Below, piece after piece: positions 1 through 9,757 of a stretch of DNA of 44,500 bases; positions within the stretch are counted from its first letter, which is position 1, and each line of letters begins with the position of its first letter. The DNA is taken from positions 76,087,372 to 76,131,871 of the forward strand of contig CM043953.1 of assembly GCA_014529385.2 (NCBI GenBank), read 5' to 3'. The notes below the pieces were generated by a model. It saw only the letters and a program-made list of their open reading frames with translations. It ran no database searches and had not been told where the DNA came from. The translations under genes and the position numbers were made by a program. The DNA comes from Adiantum capillus-veneris (Eukaryota; Streptophyta; Polypodiopsida; Polypodiales; Pteridaceae).

Positions 1-578
1 ATTGTCTTTCTATTGGTTTCTTCAGTAAGCAGACTTCCTTCTACACTTTTGTTCAAACCATCTGGAGGTGCAGAATTACTCAAAGCTGTGCGAAAAGTGT
101 CCCAACTTTCCGGCAATGTGATCAACAGGAACATAGCTCTAACAGGTTCATCAAACTTGACACCTTGAGCTGACAACTGACTATAGATTGTGTTGAATTC
201 ATTCAGATGATTGGACATAGGTGTCCCTTCTTTCATCTTCAAGTCAACAAGCTTCTTAAGCTAGTATACCTGTGAAGCTGCACTCTGCTTCTCATAAAGA
301 TCACTCAGCTTTAACCATGCTTGATAAGCCGACATCTCGTCTGCTACATTGAAGTAAACGCTTTCTACCAAAGTCAGCATAATGGTAGAAAGTGCCAATT
401 CATCCATTTCGTTCCATTCATCTTCGTCCATATCTTCTGGTTTTATCCCCTTGAGCTTTATAGGTTTTATCTGCTTCTTTTGTACCAACACGTGCCAAAT
501 CTGCTGCTTCCACAATGGGAAATTGGTTCCATCCAGCTTCTTGATATTGTAAAGAGCAGTGTCCTGTGATCCAGCCAT
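1..578 (-). pseudogene. Copia element 1, Gag (UBN2-type), broken and cut by window edge
   Basis: This is the N-terminal and middle part of a Ty1/Copia Gag polyprotein, the capsid-type protein that packages element RNA in the cytoplasm. The start codon at 578-576 opens MAGSQDTALYNIKKLDG, followed by the FPLWKQQIW box typical of plant Copia Gag and by the conserved segment ending in YEKQSAASQVY. A TAG stop interrupts the frame near 258-260, after which the same frame continues to base 1 with LKKLVDL and NHLNEFN, so the element once ran past the window edge. It lies about 1.1 kb downstream of its own primer site and LTR. The Gag at 19631-20400 is clearly the same family in the opposite orientation. 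I see the homology directly; the loss of function is inferred from the stop. Confidence 0.88.
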
Positions 579-1662
579 AGCTACGCTTCACAGTAGTTTA
601 CTTTCCTGGGAAAAATTCGGCATAGTTTCCCCTGTAAACTGACCTCTGAACCAATATCAACCTGTCAAATGAACCAAGAAAGCTTCAGATTCTGCATAAA
701 TTTCGGCAGAGTCTCCTTTGTAAAATGGCTCTGGTGTACTAAAAAACAGACCAAAAAACAGCTCAAAAAACACTGTCTCTTTGACACTGTAAGCTGTGGG
801 TAAACCTGTCCTGCACCTGTACTGTCTCTGACTGTCCTGTCACTGTCCTGTAAGCATAGACTGCGACAATGCCTCAATGGCAGTAAAGCAAAGATGCAAT
901 CCCAACTGTCTAACTCACAGTCAATACATCCTAGCTGCCTATCTAAGGGTGCTCGAGGGATCGCTCCAAGACCTGTATCACCGAAAGGATCTTAACATTC
1001 GAGAATCCCCCAGCTCAATAAAACCTCACTCAACCCTCAACAAAGGCTGCAGTAAATCTGACAGTACATAGACTTCCCACAAAGTCATACATCCATAAAT
1101 TTCCCACTGTATGCTGTAACCGCTGCGGCGGTTGTTTGCTGCGTGACTCACAGCCAACAAACGCTCAACAGATATACATCATCTCTGACAATACATCCCA
1201 TGTGGAGGTACCTGCAATGTCAAGATGAAATCTAGAATATCAAGTAGCAAACACAAGCTACCTGATGAACTAGTGAATGTCGCCTACAGTTTGTGTGTAG
1301 ATGCGCCCGTGTCGTATGTGACACGCCTCCAAGAACTGTGAGCCGTCCTTCGATGTGTAGACAACCACAAATCAACACTCTGGGAGTGTCGATATCCTCA
1401 GCACCTGCAGTCGTAGGCAGAAAACCCCAAATATGCAGAGTCGGATCTGCACCCGCTGAGACCACGTAGTTGAAAATGGCCTGCGGAGAACTTTATCAAA
1501 GCCGAATGGTAACCGCGATGACCTCAGAATGAAATTCTGAGCACACCAAGCCCTTCGAGTGCTCCCACGAGATTTGGGGCCGTGTCTTCGCCTGTCAAAT
1601 TTCACTCCAATCTGAGTTGGTGACTCTAGCCTCCTGCAGTGCTGCCCCGAGCCTCGATCTGA
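579..1662 (-). other. Copia element 1 untranslated leader
   Basis: About 1.08 kb lies between the primer site and the gag start codon. Short ORFs here share no recognisable motif, and their frames change often. A leader of this length is longer than in many Copia elements, but the related element at 18.56-21.3 kb has a leader of similar size (about 0.86 kb), so it seems a property of the family. I see no coding signal that I would defend. Confidence 0.6.
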
Positions 1663-1674
1663 GCTCTGATACTA
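1663..1674 (-). other. Copia element 1 primer binding site
   Basis: On the minus strand the sequence reads TAGTATCAGAGC, one base from the common plant Copia primer site TGGTATCAGAGC that pairs with the 3' end of initiator methionine tRNA. It lies two bases inside the LTR end, which ends TTCA followed by AC. The Copia element at 18562 has the same LTR-AC-primer spacing. Confidence 0.8.
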
Positions 1675-1676
1675 GT

Positions 1677-1868
1677 TGAAGGAGTACGAGCGGAAGTGCG
1701 ACGCGAGAGAGAGTACGAGAAGAAGAGCACGACGATATGGTGAACTTGCTCTACTGTAATGTGTAGAGCATAGTGAGTTCTTATTAGGTTTTTACAAAAG
1801 AATATGTGTACGTACCTGGCGGCCCGCCCACTTACCTGGGCGACCACATTGGGCTTTATACCCCAACA
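1677..1868 (-). mobile_element. Copia element 1, 5' LTR
   Basis: The LTR starts on the minus strand at 1868 with TGTTGGGGTATAAAGCCC and ends at 1677 with CTCCTTCA. The first 20 bases contain a TATA-like GTATAAAG. The start matches the LTR of Copia element 2 at 18562, which begins TCTTGGGGTATGAAGCCC and shares the following AATGTGG, giving independent support for the boundary. The element sits inside the dispersed repeat that resumes at 1869. Confidence 0.75.
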
Positions 1869-2041
1869 TAAAGCTCTCACAAAAGGGAAAAGGGGGACAC
1901 ATGTCACAAGTCTATCGATTATGCTTCTAACTTGTGATTGGCTAAGCTTTGCAGGAGCCAATGAGAGGCCAACATGAGAAAAAAGCAAGAGGGGTCAACC
2001 AAGAGAGAGAAAGCTTGGCAGTTTTAGTCTTACACACTTTG

Positions 2042-2093
<52 letters not shown>

Positions 2094-2700
2094 GTTATGT
2101 GTTGAGCAAGAACTCCATCTCTTTCTCTAAGCATTGAGAAGTAGAGGCCTACACCAACAACTCTTGGCTATGGAATGCAAATCCAACCAAGAGCCAATAT
2201 TCAATGGCATGCTCATCTCCTCTACCATGCTAATTAGTAAGCTAAGCTATGCTATTATAGTGATTATGTGAGGAGAATACTTCTTTCTTGTAAGATACAT
2301 CTTCTTCCTCTTAATCTATCCTCATTCCCTCCTAGCTCTCACCATTTTTGAAGGTGTGTGAGGTCTTGGGATTGAGGCTAGGGACATTAGGTGTGTTTTT
2401 CAAGCATAATTTGGTGTTCTTCATTACACCAACTAGTTTTATCAAGGAACACAAATATTGTATTGTACAAAAGTCTCCTTTGATGGGAGAAGCTATAATA
2501 CAAAGCCATTATGGAGGGGCGACCGGCTCCATGTAAATCCGGTCCTCAACTGTTGTCAATTGTTCTATTTCTCTCTCTTTTCAAGTATTGTCAATGCCAA
2601 GTTAGCTAGGTGTAAATTGCTATGTTTCTTTCTCAAATTAAGTACTCTTGCTATGCTCATTAGGAACTTGTTATTAATGAAATGCTCACTATGTTATCAA
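1869..2700 (+). repeat. Dispersed repeat copy A (LTR-like), truncated by Copia element 1
   Basis: This segment matches, in reverse complement, the stretch at about 13880-14700. Shared blocks occur in the same order: a G/A-rich start ending GGGGGACAC, a GTGATTGGCTA block, CTACACCAACA followed by CTCTTGGCTATGGA, GGTGTGTGAGGTCTTGGGA-type text, CAAGGAACACAAA, then GGAGGGG with ACCGGCTCCA and CCGGTCCTCAACTGTTGTCA. It contains a (CA)n tract of about 48 bp at 2044-2092. The upstream part present in copy B is missing because the Copia LTR ends exactly at 1868. I think it is a retroelement LTR or non-autonomous element, but no terminus is visible here. Confidence 0.75.
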
Positions 2701-3448
2701 TTTCTGCTAGACACAAGTTACTAGTGCATTAAATGTTACATGGGGTATGTATAAATGTAGCTACTATTGAAATTGAGGATGTATAAGCAATTTGGAAGTG
2801 TTCTTGAAATCCATATCTAGAAAGTGCATTGTAATTTTGTGTTGTAAGTATTTTATGTCTAATTATTGTTATTGAATACCTTGATCGAACATGTTCAAAA
2901 GTTCCTAAAGGGCCATGGAAGAGAGCTCGCATAATGTCGTAAGTGATTTAGGAGAGGTTGTGAGAGTTGCAACCCAAGAGGGGTTGAAATCATGTGGGCT
3001 AGTTGTAAAGCGGATGGGCACATATGTTGAGCTTGACACAAAGTTCTTGGAGAATTGGATGGCCAAGTGCGAAGTAATTCAGCGTGAGGAACCACTCCCT
3101 TGGGTTCCCTTGTGCCAACTTCATGGTCACAAAGCTATCCGTCTAACAAGGAGAAACAACATTGAAGACTTGGTTCATAAATTTAGGCATCATGTGGCAC
3201 ATAAGTGATGTGGATCTAGCTTGCAAAAAGAAGTGCATGTTACCCACATATGCCATACTACACATGTGCTTCTTTCTATCATTGCACAATACACGGAACA
3301 AGGTGATATATGAAATGAGCAACACCAGTTTTTGAATTGGTTACTACAACCTGGAATTACTGGATGTGCATGAATGATGGCTGGAAATAGGGGATGTAGC
3401 ATTGGTTGTAAGCAGCTCCTCCTGGTCTACTCCATCTTTCAAGGTTGT
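2701..3448. other. Unassigned sequence with one uncharacterised ORF
   Basis: No family is recognised. The best frame is plus 2915-3208 (97 residues, from MEESSHNVVSDLGEVVRV). Its composition looks protein-like, with a charged C-terminal segment, but nothing around it supports an active gene: no partner exons or terminator are evident, and both sides are repeats. It could be a fragment of a transposon gene. Confidence 0.3.
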
Positions 3449-3470
3449 CACTACAAGAGGTACTTCACAT
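3449..3470 (+). mobile_element. Possible CACTA element 5' terminus
   Basis: CACTACAAGAGG begins at 3449 and resembles the CACTACAAGAAA terminal inverted repeat of plant En/Spm (CACTA) elements. It is followed at once by clustered GCGATGC and GGCATCGC motifs in both orientations (3470-3600), as expected for subterminal transposase-binding repeats, and 1.9 kb downstream a TNP2-like transposase lies in the matching orientation. No convincing partner terminus was found, so the call is tentative. Confidence 0.45.
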
Positions 3471-3600
3471 TAGCGATGCTCGCAGTGCGACGCTCAAAAG
3501 TGAAAATCCACGACGTCGCTATGAGCAGTACTATAGGCGTTGCTATAGGCATCGCTAATTTCTTTGTTGCATAGCGATGCCCATAGCGATGCCAATAGGG
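3470..3600. repeat. Subterminal-type inverted motifs (GCGATGC / GCATCGC)
   Basis: ATTAGCGATGC at about 3470 is mirrored by GCATCGCTAAT at about 3548. Further copies of ATAGCGATGCC occur at 3575 and 3589, with variants such as ATAGGCGTTGC between. The cluster is confined to about 130 bp just inside the CACTA-like terminus. Alternatively it is a short MITE with 11-bp inverted ends. Confidence 0.45.
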
Positions 3601-3679
3601 GCAAAAGATAATCGAGAGCACCAAGAACTCAGATCTTAGATCTGAGTTTTGACGCTCAAGCGAAAGAGGTAAACCCGTG

Positions 3680-3798
3680 CTCTCCCTCTCTCTCTTTCTT
3701 CCCCACACACACACACACACACACACACGAGGAGAGGAAGAAGAGCCAGGTATGCTTCTTCCTTCTCCTCTCTCTCTCTCTCATGTTCCTTCTCCTCT

Positions 3799-3878
<80 letters not shown>

Positions 3879-3947
3879 TTGTGCTCTCTCTCTCACACAC
3901 ACACGCACACGCACACGCACATGCACATGCGCGTGCATTGTGTCTTT

Positions 3948-3987
<40 letters not shown>

Positions 3988-4054
3988 GAGACAAAGTACA
4001 CACATGCGTAAACAAACATACACACATGCATAAACAAAGAATGCATACACACAC

Positions 4055-4105
<51 letters not shown>
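3680..4105. repeat. Compound microsatellite cluster (CT)n-(CA)n-(GA)n
   Basis: In order on the plus strand: CT-rich and (CA)n to about 3729, (CT)n near 3770-3830, (CA)n 3831-3875, CT and CA/CG alternation to about 3930, (GA)n 3951-3981, spaced CA repeats, then (GA)n of about 50 bp at 4055-4105. The long ORFs across this region in several frames are low-complexity artefacts. Confidence 0.95.
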
Positions 4106-4108
<3 letters not shown>

Positions 4109-4119
4109 AGTAGAGAAAA

Positions 4120-4850
4120 TATAAAATGAAATGTTATATTAAAAGTTAGGGTTATGTTAGATTTAAAATTACATTTAATTAAAATTAGGTTAGATTAAGA
4201 TCTAAGATTAAGTTAGATTACATATAACTTATATTTGAATTTTTTGCTAAATTTAAAATTAAGTTAGATGTAAGATTAGATTAAGATTTATATTAGATTT
4301 AAGATTAGGTTAGATTACATTTAGATATATGTTTATGCTGAGTTTAAGATTAGGTTAGATTTAGATTACGTTAGATTTAAAATTAGGGCAAGATTTAAGA
4401 TTAGTTAGATTACATTTAGGTTTAGGATTTAAGATTGGATTAGATTTACGTTTATCTTGAGTTTAAGATTAGATTAGATTTAGATTTAAGATTAAGACAA
4501 GATTAAAGATTAGATTAGATTTAGATTTAAGTTAGATTACATTTAGGTTTAAGTTAGATATAAAACTAGATTAGATTTAGGTTTATGTTGAATTTAAAAT
4601 AAAATTAGATCTATATCTATGTTCGATTTAAGATTAGATTAGATTAGGTTAGATTTAGGTTAGATTTTAGGGCATGTCAAGGAAGGCTTTGCCCAAAGAG
4701 CAAACACTAGTTACACAACAATATGTATATTCCCATCAGAATCTAACACCTATTAACTCACCCACTAACTATGTTCAATTAGCTCAGAATCACCATATGT
4801 TCAATTAGGTTAGATATAAGATTAGATTTTGGATTTAGTTTTTATATTAA
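4120..4850. repeat. Cytosine-poor degenerate TTAGATT / TTTAAGATTAG tandem tract
   Basis: Roughly 560 bp (to about 4680), with a short recurrence at 4800-4840, is built from irregular permutations of GATTAGATTTAAGATTAGG. The plus strand contains almost no C, giving a marked strand asymmetry like that of telomeric repeats, although the plant telomere unit TTTAGGG itself is absent. No coding potential is seen. Confidence 0.8.
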
Positions 4851-5249
4851 AGTCTACCTTCGGGATTATGAAAAAAATTAGAGTTAGGCGAACGATGATC
4901 TCTCTCTTCCTCTCTACGGATGCGACCTTAAGTTGGAAAGCTTTCAATGGCATGATACTCAGATTGGAGGCCAACATGTAATGTGCTACGTAATCCCTCG
5001 AGCAAATATTTGTTGTGAAGAGATGTTAAGATGCTATGAATTGCTACAGCTAGAGAAGAGGCAAAGGGGTTTTGTCCACATGCACTATCATGTAGAGGTG
5101 GGTGTGTAGATTTCTCATACCCACAAATATAGGCATTGACCAATAAAGACGAGATTATAACCCGGTGGCTCTGATCTCCGTGCACCTCTAGACCGAGGTG
5201 TGCGGGGATCGGACATAACTAGAGAATGTGAGGTAGTTTACAGTGTGAA

Positions 5250-5250
<1 letters not shown>

Positions 5251-5323
<73 letters not shown>
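5251..5323 (+). repeat. (GA)n microsatellite
   Basis: An uninterrupted GA repeat of about 70 bp lies just upstream of the TNP2-like ORF at 5379, probably in the 5' untranslated region of the CACTA transposase gene. Confidence 0.97.
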
Positions 5324-5328
<5 letters not shown>

Positions 5329-5378
5329 CCAATAGAAGATTAAATTTATGTCTAGGTTATAAGGTTTTTACATTCATT

Positions 5379-6520
5379 ATGAGTAGTGATGAGGATGTGG
5401 GGTCGTCCAACCGAAACACCTATCTCTCAACAAGGATCTTATGTCCTTGTAATCAATGCAAGCATGCTGTGCGACGGACAAGACGCGTTTCTTTGCAGCA
5501 CGTTCGCGAATTTGACGCGTTTGATCCATCTATTATAGATCGAGTTGTTACCAATTATAACTCATCAGACTTTGACACTGGCCAACAGGCAGCAATCTTG
5601 CAACCCAATAGATGTGTTCACAGGCGCTTTGGTCAAGCAGCATACGTGAGGCCACAAGATGTAGCCTCTGATAGCTCGGAGGATTATCATGCATACCACA
5701 TTCCCAATGGGGCAATGTTTGAGCCCGAGATCGATGACATGATCGAGACGATCATGGATTCAGAAAGTCTTATCTATGATGATATTAAAAGTGAAGCCGA
5801 TACGCCATTGTATGATGGAGCACGTGTGTCTAGATTGAAGATGCTCCTGGTTCTTCTCAACATGCAGACAAAGTTTGGATGGAGTGCCACTAGCCTCACA
5901 GCGCTTTTTAGGTGATCGATTACAATGTGTTTACTTCAATAAAAAAACTCTAGATGTATAATGATTTGATAGATTACTTACACAAGTGTACCGCATTTTT
6001 TTTGCTGTGTAGATTTCTCAAAGAGCACATACTGCCAGCTGATAATGTGATTTCAGATTCCAAAGAGGAAGCAAGAAAGATCTTGCAAAACTTGGGGATG
6101 AATTAAAATTTGATTCACGCTTGTCTAACGACTGCATTCTTTTTAGAGGGGAATACATAGACATGGAGAAGTGTCCGAAATGTGATTCTGTGAGATATTG
6201 AGTAGATCTCCATGGAAAAAAAATTCCAAAAAGGTTTTGTGACAATTTTCCTCTTCTTCCTTGCATCAAGAATTTCTTCAAATGTAAGTCCATGGCCGCC
6301 CTAGCATCATGGCATGAGGGGAATAGATCTTCGGATGGTGTGCTACGGATTCCTGTAGATTGCGCAGCCTGGAAACATAAAGACGATACATGACCGGATT
6401 TTGCCAGAGAAGCTCAAAATTTGCGCATAGGCCTGGCTATGGATGGCGTAAATCCATTTGGTCAGAGATCAACATCTTACAGTGTATGGCCCGTTGTCAT
6501 CGTCAACATGGACAAGTTAT
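5379..6520 (+). pseudogene. TNP2-like CACTA (En/Spm) transposase, truncated
   Basis: This is the 5' half of a CACTA transposase, the enzyme that would bind and cut the element ends in the nucleus. Exon 1 (5379-5911) carries the transposase-associated domain with CPCNQC and, near its end, the PLYDG...LKMLLVLLNMQTKFGWS segment typical of TNP2 N-termini. A 101-bp GT-AG intron (5912-6012, pyrimidine-rich acceptor) separates it from exon 2, which carries FLKEHILP, the HACLNDCILFRGEY box, CPKCDS, WHEGNRSSDGVLRIP, WKH and GLAMDGVNPFG, all recognisable TNP2 landmarks in the right order. In-frame stops follow GMN, RY and DDT, and homology ends near 6520, before the catalytic C-terminal half. The gene is therefore broken and 3' truncated. 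Confidence 0.9.
5912..6012 (+). other. Intron in the TNP2-like gene
   Basis: The intron has a GT donor at 5912 and an AG acceptor at 6011-6012 preceded by a run of T. Removing it joins ...ALFR to FLKEH without a frame change, exactly where TNP2 homology continues. Confidence 0.8.
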
Positions 6521-6607
6521 AATATATACTATATATAAAAGGGAGAGGGAGGGTCAATATGGTAACTTGTATTATAGAGAGAGTCTCTTCATCCCAGCAG
6601 AGGATGT

Positions 6608-7280
6608 TTGTCACTCCAGCAGAGGAGGTGGTGGTACGAGGAGAGTCGTTGCTTTAGAGCACCATCACATCGTTCCACTCCTTCAGCATTTCCCTCTGTT
6701 TCGGAGCATTCAGCATGCTCCAAAGCTTCAGTGTCGACGAGGCGATCTTCACACTCGTCTAGGCACCGCTGCTCTAGTGGTGGCGGCGGCGGTTGCTGTG
6801 GGGATGCCACCGCTGATGCCTCGACACCGCCTCGTGTTCGACGAGGCTCCTTACCTTCCCCTTCTTTGCCCACCCCCACACCAGCCACGGCATCTCCATC
6901 TACACCAGGTTTTGTGCAGCTATCGGCCGTTCCTGGCTACACACCACTAGCTACTCATCCGGGAGTCACCCTAGTCGACACTCCTCGCTTCGGGGCCCAG
7001 ACTCCAGTGGAGACACCTGACATCGGTACCCCCATCGAGACGCCACTAGAGACCCATGTCGAGACAACCAGGTTTACGTGTCACAGGAGAGAGGGCTTGC
7101 TCGTACTCGATCGACATCAGCGACGGCATCATCTTGGATAACGAAGGCAAGAAGGTGATCTCGTGCATACGCGGTCTTTGCTCTAAGGTGTTTAGACACT
7201 ACATACTAAACACCTAGGGTGAGATTATAGTTCATTTGTTGAGGGATGAAATCTATAAAGAGTTTGTATAGATGCAAATT
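6608..7280 (+). pseudogene. GC-rich second-gene remnant of the CACTA element (uncertain)
   Basis: A 178-codon frame (6608-7141) is rich in Ser, Pro, Thr and Arg, with a poly-Gly stretch and a Thr-Pro repeat region (TPVETPDIGTPIETP). Base composition is clearly more GC-rich than the AT-rich flanks. From about 7085 another frame becomes more protein-like (ISDGIILDNEGKKVISCIRG, then EIIVHLLRDEIYKEF), suggesting a frameshift. Its position just 3' of a TNP2 fragment fits the second gene of a CACTA element, which often has a disordered, low-complexity N-terminal region. I do not recognise a named domain, so identity rests on position and composition. Confidence 0.4.
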
Positions 7281-8700
7281 TACATGGAGAACCTAACGTA
7301 ACTTTATAATCATATCTTTTGAGTAATTTAGATGGGTCAGAATTGGACAAGTAGCTAGAGTGCAGGTTGAACGGGCACATAGTTTGAAAGTAAAACTAAG
7401 ATGCATTGAGGGTACATCTAGTTATCAACAAAAGCGGTTCCTTAGTACATTGCCAGTCACTATGATAGATGCTTTTTGGCTAGTTTTACTCAGTTAGATC
7501 ATGTGAGACCTAAAATTTATATGTAAGACAGGGGTATGGTAGTTTGGTGGATATAGTGAAATGTCACCCAAAAGTCGGATACACGCCAAACTTTTTTGTA
7601 TTCAATCATTTTTTCAAAAGAAGCTGTGTAATTCTATTGTTGATGATTCTCAATTGTAATATAGTCTATCATTCCCTATTATTCACTCAAAGCCTAGGAT
7701 CCTTTCCCATTTCCATACCATCATAACCAAAATAGGAAGCTGTCTTCCTGATTCCAACACTTTGAACTTTTTTACAAAGTCCATGTCTCCTCTCTAATTG
7801 CTAACATTGGCGACCTTGCACCTCTCAACTCAAGCATCCATTAGAAAAACCAATTACATAGTCATGTGTCCATCATGTCCATGTACATTATAGAGCTTCA
7901 CTTTATCTGCTATTGACATTCCAAGTACCTAGAAACAAATCCCCAAAAGTGGTCCTTCACATTGTTCTTCACAGAACTAGCCACCTGCCAACCTTCATAC
8001 TTTGATATCTCTCTGCTAGGATACCCAACTTCAAAACCAACTTGATAACTCTATTCCTAGTATACTCAAAAAAATTCCAAAATGTCCATACACCATACAT
8101 AGCATATGGTGACCACATGTTGCATCAAAATGGCAGAATCAAGAAATAAGTAACTATGTACCTTTGGACATTACCATGAAAACCATGCACAGAGTTTGAA
8201 AGTTAGCAACGCTTGTGCTCAATGTTTAAGCCTACAAGACTCTATTGTGAACCGATTTCCCAAAAAAAGGAATTAGTTTGCTATTCTTAGTGTACAAAAT
8301 ATTGAAGACTAGCGGTATAAAAAATACTTACTTTTCATTGTAAGCTAGAAGTAAAACTTTCACCGTGTCCATGTTCACTCATTGAAACCAATCAACGACT
8401 TCAATCAGGGGAGTGTCCTTTGAGGTAAGCACGACTGACAGCTAGGCGTCCAAAACGGCTACCTCGGATTGTAGATTCCATGCAAGGTTGAAACCAGCAT
8501 GTTGCGAATTGAGAAAATTAATTGATGAGGATCTCTAATAAGCCAAAATCAAATTAATACCTCTGCAAAAATAGTTTAACATACCAGAGACCGAAGTTGA
8601 CAATTTGGTTTGTAAGCTCCCTCCCACTATTTTGAAAAACACCTATCGCATGAGGGCCAAAATGAAAGTACAAAATTTGTCCCCATACAAGAAGTGCTAC
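7281..8700. other. AT-rich stretch without recognisable genes
   Basis: No frame shows family motifs. A minus-strand segment at about 8330-8530 has a short protein-like run (containing KDTPLIEVVDWFQ and VKVLLLAYNEK) followed by a GTAAGT donor-like site, so an exon remnant is possible. Nothing else can be supported. Confidence 0.4.
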
Positions 8701-8708
8701 ATCGAAAA

Positions 8709-9350
8709 CTAGCTGAGGAAACATAGGGTGTCATTATTCGCTTGGTCAATTGATAACAACATCTCCCTTTCATTTGAGTCCTCTGAAGGCTGTTCCACAA
8801 GTGCCTCTTGGGTTTGATCCACATTCAAACGTATGTTGTATGTGTGCTGTGTGGTGCTCACAGCCGTCACCTTCACTTTGGTTATTGGAGGGATTGCCAA
8901 AATGTTGTCCATTCTCCTGTCAGATAGATGGACCAATGCAAGTGTCTTGTCATACCTAAATTGTAGTAGCCTCAGAGAATTGTTATCTCGGGACATCACT
9001 ATCACTTTGTGGGCATGAGCTGTGAGGACGTAGCTATCTTGGAACAGCTCGATCAAAAAGTCCTCGGCTGCCTCGTGGAGGCAACTCATTGCACCTTTGG
9101 CCCACCGGAAATCCAAATTTGTGCTCTCACAAATTTGGTGAACTACTCTTTAAAAGGGTAACTTAGGAATAGCAAGAGAAACATGCCTCTAAAGATTGTG
9201 CAGCTCAAGCAGAACGCTCCGATTCTGCTCGTACCTCTGACTACGCATTGTTGCCCAAACATTAGGCAGGGTTTTGCCTGCAACTCTTGAGGATGAAGGT
9301 TGGTTGCCTTGCGGGTAAACCTTCCTTGTGGTCTGTGTGGAAACAAGTGT
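8709..9350 (-). pseudogene. Histone H3-like pseudogene, centromeric H3-like features, C-terminal extension
   Basis: A single minus-strand frame of 214 codons (9350 to 8709) follows the whole histone H3 plan. The tail has QTTRK at 9335-9321 (compare QTARK of H3). SQRY and then VLLEL match the RYRPG / ALREI region, and AIPKLPF matches the alpha-N helix. ICESTNLDFRWAKGAM covers helix 1 to loop 1, LHEAAEDFLIELFQDS helix 2, and AHAHKVIVMSRDN loop 2 to helix 3. Spacing from LPF to HEAAED equals canonical H3. The RW of loop 1 and EAAED are features I associate with plant centromeric H3; canonical H3 has RF and EAAEA. Two stops, TAG at 9191-9189 and TAA at 9152-9150, fall on conserved glutamines. There is no intron, unlike plant centromeric H3 genes. 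About 75 residues with no histone homology follow the fold. It is probably a processed or transposon-captured copy; whether it derives from canonical or centromeric H3 is inference. Confidence 0.75.
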
Positions 9351-9757
9351 TTACCCTGGAAAGCATTGTGGGGAAGAATAAGAAGAAGATTGAGCAATGA
9401 GAAGGTTACATCGTAAAAGCTGATTTTGAGAGGTGAGGACAATTGTCAAACAACAGTGGGATATTCGGAAATAGAAATGTTATATAATCGTCAAGGACAT
9501 CATCATCATTACCAAACATGTGGCAGCCACAATTAATTGAGTCTCTCATCATCATTGGGAAGAGTGCGTCACTGTATGAATGACACATGGCATACTGCAT
9601 GTCGACTGGGGCATGAGGTCGACGATGTGGTTGTCACAACACAATATGATAGGGGATGTGCCTTGTTCGACCAAACCACCTCCTCACGTTGTGTCGCCAC
9701 AAGAAAAAAATTCATGGCACAATGCGAGTAGGGGGAGTGTACTGCAGCCAGACCTCC

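Noticed and set aside
2915-3208. 97-codon ORF as a genuine small host gene
   Set aside because: No family resemblance, no supporting splice or promoter context, and both neighbours are repeats; left as unassigned.
3636-4124. Several long ORFs rich in Cys-Val, His-Thr, Arg-Glu and Ser-Leu repeats
   Set aside because: They are direct translations of dinucleotide microsatellites in all frames and have no other content.
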